Origin: G001797105 sp964528155
GTDB taxonomy: Bacteria > Chloroflexota > Anaerolineae > Anaerolineales > E44-bin32
Reading direction: 5' to 3'
NCBI GenBank assembly: GCA_964528155.1
Contig: CAZGRL010000109.1
Span: 1-12,207 of the forward strand
Length of the DNA: 12,207 nucleotides
The notes under the pieces are model-generated. The model did no database searches. It saw nothing but the letters and a program-made list of their open reading frames with translations, and was not told the origin of the DNA. This document shows positions 7,535 to 12,207 of this stretch, in pieces (positions within the stretch are counted from its first letter, which is position 1; every line of letters begins with the position of its first letter). The translations under genes and the position numbers were made by a program.

Positions 7535-7688
7535 AGACCGCTCATGAAGCGAACCGCCGGCATGCCGCCTCAATCCCCGGACTGTCGGCGTCGCGGTTCA
7601 CGGTCGAGCCTGCCGGCTTAATGTAGATAGAAATAGTCGAGTTTATAGATCCCTCTTTACATGGGTCATCGTTCTATGCTAGATTATA

Positions 7689-7712
7689 GCAAACGTTTGC
7701 GCAATCGGTTGC
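7689..7712. promoter_or_regulatory. Tandem LacI-family operators
   Basis: GCAAACGTTTGC (7689-7700) is a perfect 12-bp palindrome with the central CG typical of LacI/PurR/CcpA-family operators. It is directly followed by GCAATCGGTTGC (7701-7712), a near-palindrome with the same GCAA...TTGC ends. Both lie just downstream of the candidate -10 and upstream of the lacI ribosome binding site, so binding would block transcription start or early elongation. Autoregulation by the adjacent repressor is the simplest reading. Confidence 0.75.
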
Positions 7713-7742
7713 GCAGGTTCAGGAGGTGGAGCGATCGCTACG

Positions 7743-8744
7743 ATGAGGGATGTAGCCCAGCGAGCCGGCGTCTCCATCACCACCGTCTCCCACGTCATCA
7801 ACGGGACCCGTTTCGTATCGCCGGAGCTCCAAGGCCGCGTCCTGGAAGCGATGAAGGCCCTTCACTTCCGCCCTAACATGCTGGCCCGCAGCCTGCGCCT
7901 GAAGGAGACCAGGATCATCGGGCTGCTGGTCCCCGACAACGTAAACCCCTTCTTCGCCCAGGTTTCAAGGGTCGTCGAGGATGCCGGCTTCGAGGCCGGC
8001 TACAGCGTGATTCTCTGCAACTGCGACGGCAAGCTGGAGAAGGAGCTTGCCTACGTCGATCTGCTCGCCGCCAAGCAAGTCGACGGCATCATCTTCATCG
8101 CCACGGGGGGCGACAAGCAGATCGTCGACCTGCTCAGCGAAATCGGCATTCCTTTCGTCATGGCGGACCGCCAGGTAGAGACCGCCGACGTCGACATCGT
8201 GCTCGTAGACAATTTCCAAGGCGGATACCAGGCCACAACACACCTGCTGGCTTTGGGCCACCGCCGGATCGGTTGCATCAGCGGCCCACACGAGGCCACG
8301 CCATCTGCGGACCGCGTGCGAGGCTACCGGGCTGCTCTGGCAGAAATCGGGCTCGATGAAGAAAAGGACCTCATTGTCCCGGGAGATTTTCGCCACGACA
8401 GTGGAGAAACGGCAATGCTGGCGCTCCTCGATCTTGCCGAGCCGCCGACGGCTGTCTTCGCCTGCAACGACCTGATGGCCATCGGAGCCTTGAGCGCCCT
8501 TTGGTCGAGAGGGCTCCGGGTGCCTGAGAACATGTCCCTGATCGGCTTTGACGACATCCCGGAGGCACGCCTGACGATCCCCCCACTCACGACCGTGGCC
8601 CAACCCATCGCCGAGATCGGAAAGCGAGCCACGGAAATGCTCATCGAGCGAGCCAGCAGTGAGGCTCAGATCACTCGGCGACAGGTCATGTTGGGGATAC
8701 GGCTTGTCGAGAGGGGTTCTTGTGCAGTGAGGCCCTCCGCATGA
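7743..8744 (+). CDS. LacI-family transcriptional repressor (ribose-type)
   Basis: A 333-residue regulator when started at ATG 7743. The N-terminal helix-turn-helix reads DVAQRAGVSITTVSHVIN (residues 3-20), followed by the hinge region RPNMLARSLR at 43-52. A periplasmic-binding-protein-like sensor domain follows from about residue 57, with GHRRIGCISGP and the dimer-core motif IGFDDIP. This is the full family length. The AGGAGGTG site (7721-7728) is 14 bases from this ATG but only 5 bases from an in-frame ATC at 7734. That alternative start would give MATMRDVA, matching the common LacI N-terminus MATIKDVA. The adjacent ribokinase and tandem operators suggest it senses a sugar or sugar-phosphate and represses this locus, including itself. 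The ligand is unknown. Confidence 0.92.
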   Translation: MRDVAQRAGVSITTVSHVINGTRFVSPELQGRVLEAMKALHFRPNMLARSLRLKETRIIGLLVPDNVNPFFAQVSRVVEDAGFEAGYSVILCNCDGKLEKELAYVDLLAAKQVDGIIFIATGGDKQIVDLLSEIGIPFVMADRQVETADVDIVLVDNFQGGYQATTHLLALGHRRIGCISGPHEATPSADRVRGYRAALAEIGLDEEKDLIVPGDFRHDSGETAMLALLDLAEPPTAVFACNDLMAIGALSALWSRGLRVPENMSLIGFDDIPEARLTIPPLTTVAQPIAEIGKRATEMLIERASSEAQITRRQVMLGIRLVERGSCAVRPSA

Positions 8745-9685
8745 ATCCACAGATCGTCGTTGTTGGAAGCCTGAACATGGACCTCGTGGTTCGCGTCCCC
8801 CACTTTCCATCAGCCGGTGAAACCGTCGGTGCTTCCGATCTTCAGATGATCCCTGGAGGGAAAGGAGCGAACCAGGCCGCGGCTGCGAGCCGGCTGGGAT
8901 CCAGGGTCGCCATGGTAGGTCGGGTAGGCGGAGACGGCTTCGGAGACACTCTGATCCAGGAACTGGGGAAAATCGGCGTCGAGACGACGTACATCGGACG
9001 CGATGAGTCGATATCGACCGGGGTGGCGTTCATCACAGTCGACTCGACGGGCCAGAACGAGATTGTGGTGGTTCCAGGCGCCAACGCCCGGCTGGAAGCC
9101 TCCCACGTGGACTCGGCTGAGGAGAGCCTCGCCGCGGCCCGGATTCTGATCGTCCAACTCGAGACTCCGATGGCGACGGTCGCGCATGCGCTGGCGATTG
9201 CCACCCGGCATCGTCTCATTACGATGCTGAATGCGGCGCCTGCCAAGCCGCTCTCGCCGGATTTGCTGAAAGGGATTGGATATCTGATCGTCAACGAAAC
9301 GGAGTGCCAGTTGTTGTCGGGGCTGGAGGTTCTGGGTCCGGAAAGCGCGTGCAGGGCAGCCCGACGCCTCCTCGAGATGGGGCCGCGCGCCGTCGTCATC
9401 ACACTTGGTGCGGGAGGAGCGCTACTGGTCGATGGGCATGGCGCGGTGGGCTTCGAAGCTCCGGCCGTGACCGTCGTCGACGCCACCGCAGCCGGAGACG
9501 CTTTCATCGCCGGATTTGCAGTCCCCCTCCTGGACGGCGCGGATCCGCGTCAAGCCCTGCCCCATGCCATCTGCGCCGGATCTCTGGCAGTCACCAAAGT
9601 CGGCGCGCAGAGCTCTTTGCCCTCGGCACCCGAGGTGAAAAAACTCCACGAGGCAAACCGGTTGACGCCATTACGTCTCAGTTGA
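8741..9685 (+). CDS. rbsK: Ribokinase (PfkB family sugar kinase)
   Basis: A 314-residue kinase from ATG 8741. The start overlaps the LacI stop in an ATGA arrangement, which indicates translational coupling; the frame from 8720 adds seven residues not expected in the family. It opens with VVVGSLNMDLV, the standard ribokinase beginning. PfkB signature 1, GGKGANQA, is at 39-46. Signature 2 is at 247-255 and reads DATAAGDAF, where most ribokinases have DTTGAGDTF; the catalytic-base Asp is D253. The family phosphorylates ribose to ribose 5-phosphate with ATP. Related PfkB enzymes act on nucleosides, deoxyribose or other sugars, so substrate is probable rather than certain. Pairing with a LacI repressor resembles rbs operons, but the transporter downstream is PotD-like instead of RbsB-like. 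Confidence 0.9.
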   Translation: MNPQIVVVGSLNMDLVVRVPHFPSAGETVGASDLQMIPGGKGANQAAAASRLGSRVAMVGRVGGDGFGDTLIQELGKIGVETTYIGRDESISTGVAFITVDSTGQNEIVVVPGANARLEASHVDSAEESLAAARILIVQLETPMATVAHALAIATRHRLITMLNAAPAKPLSPDLLKGIGYLIVNETECQLLSGLEVLGPESACRAARRLLEMGPRAVVITLGAGGALLVDGHGAVGFEAPAVTVVDATAAGDAFIAGFAVPLLDGADPRQALPHAICAGSLAVTKVGAQSSLPSAPEVKKLHEANRLTPLRLS

Positions 9686-9851
9686 CGGGACGGCGCGCCA
9701 GAGGGTGAAGATCGCCTATCTGCCGGTATCTTCGTGTACAGGGGCGAAAGGAGAGTGGCCCGCATTCTGATCCGACGACCCCGAACCAGATCAAACGAGA
9801 AGAAGCAGGAAGAGATTCCTCCATGGAAACAAGAGAAGGAGATGAGCACTG
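9686..9851 (+). promoter_or_regulatory. Intergenic leader upstream of the substrate-binding protein
   Basis: 166 bases between ribokinase and the solute-binding gene. A weak stem (GAAGAT 9707-9712, ATCTTC 9728-9733) is present. The ribosome binding site AAGGAG (9836-9841) lies 10 bases before ATG 9852. No convincing promoter was found, so read-through from the lacI promoter is possible. Confidence 0.35.
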
Positions 9852-10991
9852 ATGAGATCGAAATGGCTAGCGAGACTGATGGCTCTGACGCTCATCCTGG
9901 GGACGTTGGCCGCCTGCGCGCAGCCGGCCGCTCCCAGCCCGACGGCCCCTCCTGTAGGCGCCCCGTCTGCGGCTCCGGCTGAACCCACCGCGGCCGCGCC
10001 CGAGGCATTGACAGGGCCATTGCACATCCTAAACTGGCAGGGTTATGGCTCGGACGAGCCGTGGGCGCTCCAGGCGTTCCAGGACAAGTACGGCGTGGAG
10101 ATCGTCCACGACTACTACAATTCCAACGAGGAGCTGCTGACCAAATTGCGCACCAGCCCGGGAACCTACGACGCCGTGCTGATCGGTAACACCTGGGGAT
10201 GGCAGGCGATCGAGGAGAATCTGCTCGAACCAGTCGAGACAGACCGGTTGTCCAACTTCGCCGACCTCTCCCAGAGCCTACTGGACCTGCCCGAGATGCG
10301 CAGGGGCGACACACTCTACGGCATCCCCTGGGATTGGGGAGCGACAGGAATCGCCTACAACTCCGAGCAGATCACGACCGAGGTCGATAGCTATGACATC
10401 ATGTGGGATCCCCAGTACGCGGGGAAGATCGCCTGGCAGGACTACTTTCTAGACAACGTCATGTTCGCCGCGATCGCCCTCGGGCAGGATCCCAACAACC
10501 CCTCCGATCTGGAGGCGGTGAAGGCCAAGCTGATCTCTCTGATGCCGCAACTCAAGACCTTCTGGGCTTCAGAGGATGAATTCAACAAGCTCTTCGCCGC
10601 GGGCGACATCGTTCTGGGGACATACTGGAGCGGGTCGAGCGCCCGGGCAGCCAAGATGGGGCTCCCCCTCACGTTCGTGGTCCCCAAAGAAGGAGCGATC
10701 GGTTGGGTGGACAGCTGGGCCATCCCCAAAGACGCGCCGCACTACGACACGGCTCTGGCCTGGCTCGACTACATGGTCAGCCCGGATTTCTATCTCGAAT
10801 GGGATGCCAAGGTCGGCGCGCCTGTCCCGAGCAACGAAAAGACGGCCGCCGGGCTTCCGGACGACTCGCTCAACAAGAGCTACCTTTCTCAGCCCGACGT
10901 GATTGCCCGCCTCAAGTTCTATGCGCCGCTGTCCGAAGACGACAAGCAAGTATGGGTCGAGCTTTGGGAGGAAGTGAAGGCTTCTCAGTAG
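9852..10991 (+). CDS. potD: ABC transporter substrate-binding lipoprotein, spermidine/putrescine (PotD) type
   Basis: A 379-residue lipoprotein: basic start, hydrophobic core and lipobox LAAC with Cys22. A Pro/Ala/Ser/Thr linker runs to about residue 55. The binding domain begins LHILNWQGYGSDE (57-69), as in PotD/PotF proteins, and continues with NSNEELLTKLRT and a YDAV strand. W285-V-D287-S aligns with the WxDS segment of E. coli PotD, whose Trp and Asp contact the polyamine (from memory of that structure). Conservation supports a cationic amine ligand, though COG0687 proteins bind varied solutes. It delivers substrate to the permease encoded next, across a hairpin-containing gap. No ATPase gene is in the window; it may lie beyond the right edge. 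Association with LacI and ribokinase is unusual for a polyamine system. Confidence 0.87.
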   Translation: MRSKWLARLMALTLILGTLAACAQPAAPSPTAPPVGAPSAAPAEPTAAAPEALTGPLHILNWQGYGSDEPWALQAFQDKYGVEIVHDYYNSNEELLTKLRTSPGTYDAVLIGNTWGWQAIEENLLEPVETDRLSNFADLSQSLLDLPEMRRGDTLYGIPWDWGATGIAYNSEQITTEVDSYDIMWDPQYAGKIAWQDYFLDNVMFAAIALGQDPNNPSDLEAVKAKLISLMPQLKTFWASEDEFNKLFAAGDIVLGTYWSGSSARAAKMGLPLTFVVPKEGAIGWVDSWAIPKDAPHYDTALAWLDYMVSPDFYLEWDAKVGAPVPSNEKTAAGLPDDSLNKSYLSQPDVIARLKFYAPLSEDDKQVWVELWEEVKASQ

Positions 10992-10998
10992 GATGACG

Positions 10999-11042
10999 GG
11001 GGGCAGGTCACGAGTCCGCCTACGACGGCGGGACCTGCCCCC
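10999..11042 (+). terminator. Strong intercistronic hairpin after the substrate-binding gene
   Basis: GGGGGCAGGTC (10999-11009) pairs perfectly with GACCTGCCCCC (11032-11042). An inner stem CCGCC/GGCGG (11016-11020, 11027-11031) lies within the loop. It starts 7 bases after the TAG and is followed by ATTTG, a poor T tract. In ABC operons such stems often give partial termination or protect the binding-protein mRNA, raising its level over the permease. Confidence 0.65.
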
Positions 11043-11111
11043 ATTTGACACTCCCCCTCCGCCGCGCTGGATGCTGAACGCCGCGGATGCACACTCAGGA
11101 AGCGACCACCA

Positions 11112-11850
11112 ATGAAAGCTCTCCGGCGTCGGCTCGGACTGATCAGTTTGCTTCTTCCCACCTATGGCTGGCTGGCGTTCGCGGTCTTCGCCCCTCTGGC
11201 GATGATGCTGGTCTTCAGCTTCCTCAGCGATGTCCCTATCGGAGGCCGCAGCATTCATTGGACTCTTGACAACTACACCAAGTTTTTCTCCAAGACCTTC
11301 TATCTCCAGCTGTCGGTCAAGTCGGTCAAAATGGGCCTTTTGGCCACATTCTTCTGCGTGATTGTCGGATACCCAATGGCCTACGCCATCGCCAAGGTCT
11401 TCCGCGGTCGGTGGAAGTCGGCCTTGTTCCTGTTGGTCATCGTTCCTTTCTGGAGCAGCTCTCTGATCCGGGCCTACTCGTGGATCATTGTCCTCCGCCA
11501 GGAAGATTCGATCAATGCCGTGCTACAGACATTCCATCTGCCGGCCGACAGCGTGTCAATCCTGTTCACATTTTCCGCGGTCATCATTGGTCTCGTGCAC
11601 GCCTACCTGCCCTATGTCGTGCTTACGACATACGTCTCCATCGATCAAATCGACGAGACGCTGATTCAGGCCGCTCAGAGCCTGGGCGCCACTCGGCTGC
11701 AGTCGTTCCTGCGAGTGACGCTCCCACTGAGCGTCCCGGGAGTGCTGGCCGGCGCCATCCTGACATTCATTCCTTCCACTGGGTCGTTCATGGAGCCGCG
11801 CGTGCTCGGAGGAACCTCGGGCACGGTCATCGGCACGATCATCGAGGACC
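11112..11850 (+). CDS. potB: ABC transporter permease, PotB type, lacking its C-terminal end
   Basis: Starts at ATG 11112; AGGAAG about 10 bases upstream is a moderate ribosome binding site. About 247 residues are recognisable as a PotB/CysW-like permease. A basic start is followed by TM1 (near 11-37), a long external loop with LDNYTKFF, and further membrane segments. The EAA-type coupling loop reads QAAQSLGATRLQSFLRVTLP, followed by GVLAGAILTFIPSTGSFMEP and VLGGTSGTVIGTIIEDQ. The EAA loop docks onto the ATPase, so the membrane-ATPase interface is preserved. Normal homologues continue 30-50 residues with a last helix. Here the frame instead continues, without a stop, into serine-peptidase sequence, so the permease as read is incomplete. 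It follows its binding protein, as in a pot-like operon. Confidence 0.8.
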
Positions 11851-11858
11851 AGCAGGAC
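11844..11858. other. Permease / S9 peptidase chimeric junction
   Basis: Within the codons for IEDQQDA (11841-11862) the sequence changes from PotB-like permease to prolyl oligopeptidase. IEDQ closes the permease homology and QDAVGWAI opens the peptidase homology, with the Gln-Asp codons possibly shared. Hand counts of 60-base rows give about 57% GC for five permease rows before the join and about 70% for four rows after it. Such a join fits either an assembly chimera or a recombination at short homology. Confidence 0.7.
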
Positions 11859-12207
11859 GCGGTGGGTTGGGCGATCGGGCGCGGCATCGCCGACCCGGAC
11901 AAGGTGGCCGTGATGGGCGGCAGCTTTGGCGGCTACTCAACGCTCGCCGGGCTCGTCTTTTCGCCCGAGCTGTTCGCCTGCGGCGTCGATCTCTTTGGCC
12001 CGGCCAACCTGGTGACGCTGCTCGAGACGGTGCCGCCCTACTGGAAGCCGACCGTTGAGATGTTTGCGACGCGTATCGGCGACCCGCGCACCGAGGAGGG
12101 CCGCGCGCTGCTGCGCACCCACTCGCCGCTGACCTACGCCGAGCGCATCTGCCGTCCGCTCCTGATCGGCCAGGGCGCCAACGACGCGCGGGTCAAGCAG
12201 GCCGAGT
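11850..12207 (+). CDS. C-terminal catalytic domain fragment of an S9 prolyl oligopeptidase-family peptidase (partial)
   Basis: From the junction the open frame encodes about 119 residues typical of the S9 alpha/beta-hydrolase domain. WAIGRGIADPDKVAV leads into the nucleophile elbow GGSFGGY, with the catalytic Ser at residue 271 of the joined frame. FGPANLVTLLETVPPYW and IGDPRTEEGRALL follow, then PLLIGQGANDARVKQAE, which carries the catalytic Asp (358). The His of the triad would lie beyond the window edge. The family cleaves peptides after Pro or other residues, usually with an N-terminal propeller gating the site. That propeller and any start codon are absent: the permease occupies the upstream sequence. 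The fragment is GC-richer than its neighbour and therefore probably does not belong to this operon. Confidence 0.85.

Larger units (their letters stand above)
7396..7742. promoter_or_regulatory. Divergent control region between glycohydrolase and LacI genes
   Basis: A 347-base intergenic region. Its right third (about 7620-7690) is AT-rich in an otherwise GC-rich window, as expected for a promoter zone. On the plus strand TTTACA at 7656-7661 and TAGATT at 7680-7685 with an 18-base spacer make a plausible -35/-10 pair. On the minus strand TATAAA (7647-7642) is a candidate -10 for the leftward operon, without a clear -35. The region also holds the two operators and the nested palindrome listed separately. 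Confidence 0.5.

Noticed and set aside
7965..8810. 281-residue minus-strand frame across LacI and the ribokinase start
   Set aside because: Composition is not protein-like and the opposite strand carries well-supported LacI motifs.
8842..9507. 221-residue minus-strand frame inside the ribokinase gene
   Set aside because: Ser/Thr/Ala-rich antisense of a clearly coding PfkB gene; no ribosome binding site.
9654..9665. AACCGGTT-centred sequence at the ribokinase end as a third LacI operator
   Set aside because: It lies in coding sequence and its arm spacing differs from the two operators near lacI.
9705..9770. Short GTG-started 21-codon frame ahead of the binding-protein gene, as a possible leader peptide
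   Set aside because: No clear ribosome binding site and no regulatory codon run; the weak stem at 9707-9733 is not enough support.
11411..12058. 215-residue plus-strand frame overlapping the permease and peptidase region
   Set aside because: It is Arg- and His-rich with no ribosome binding site and lies out of frame with a reading that matches PotB and S9 peptidase motifs.
1..12207. CRISPR arrays, tRNA, rRNA, insertion sequences and replication origins
   Set aside because: No regularly spaced repeats, cloverleaf-like sequences, transposase motifs or DnaA-box clusters were seen.

Overview
The window is about 60% GC, gene-dense and bacterial. It codes two secreted lipoproteins with long Pro/Thr/Ala/Ser-rich linkers after the lipid-modified Cys, one of them a fusion of Asp-box and WD40 propellers. 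Several genes have purine-rich Shine-Dalgarno sites. This style fits a Chloroflexota (Anaerolineae-like) genome or metagenome bin. That placement is an inference from protein style; no rRNA or other phylogenetic marker is present. Both ends look cut: the first 71 bases hold no gene and the last reading frame runs off the right edge.

Left part (1-4400): a small lipoprotein on the minus strand (72-572) diverges from an MFS exporter-type transporter (740-1972). Next comes a 756-residue lipoprotein (2076-4346) with seven Asp-box (BNR/YCF48-like) repeats followed by about seven WD40 blades.

Middle (4347-5793): a poorly coding stretch. It holds a hairpin after the WD40 gene, a 65-residue single-TM protein on the minus strand with a strong ribosome binding site, a perfect 10-bp inverted repeat, and an eroded second copy of the WD40 C-terminus at about 5351-5640.

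Right part (5794-12207): a divergent catabolic or salvage locus. Leftward lie an ADP-ribosylglycohydrolase-family protein (6409-7395) and a ureidoglycolate lyase-family protein (5794-6309). Rightward lie a LacI-family repressor (7743-8744), a ribokinase overlapping it by 4 bases (8741-9685), a PotD-like substrate-binding lipoprotein (9852-10991) and a PotB-like permease (from 11112). Two abutting LacI-type operator palindromes sit in an AT-rich promoter region just upstream of lacI. Together these suggest LacI-controlled uptake of an N-ribosylated or amine-containing solute, N-glycosidic cleavage and phosphorylation of the released sugar. This pathway is an inference.

The most striking anomaly is at the right end. 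The permease frame passes, without a stop, at about 11844-11858 into the C-terminal catalytic domain of an S9 prolyl oligopeptidase. The last permease helix is missing and GC content jumps. This is either a chimeric assembly join or a real recombination event. Other points of interest are a possible AUC start codon for the LacI gene, a glycohydrolase with an atypical N-terminal half, and the partial WD40 duplication.
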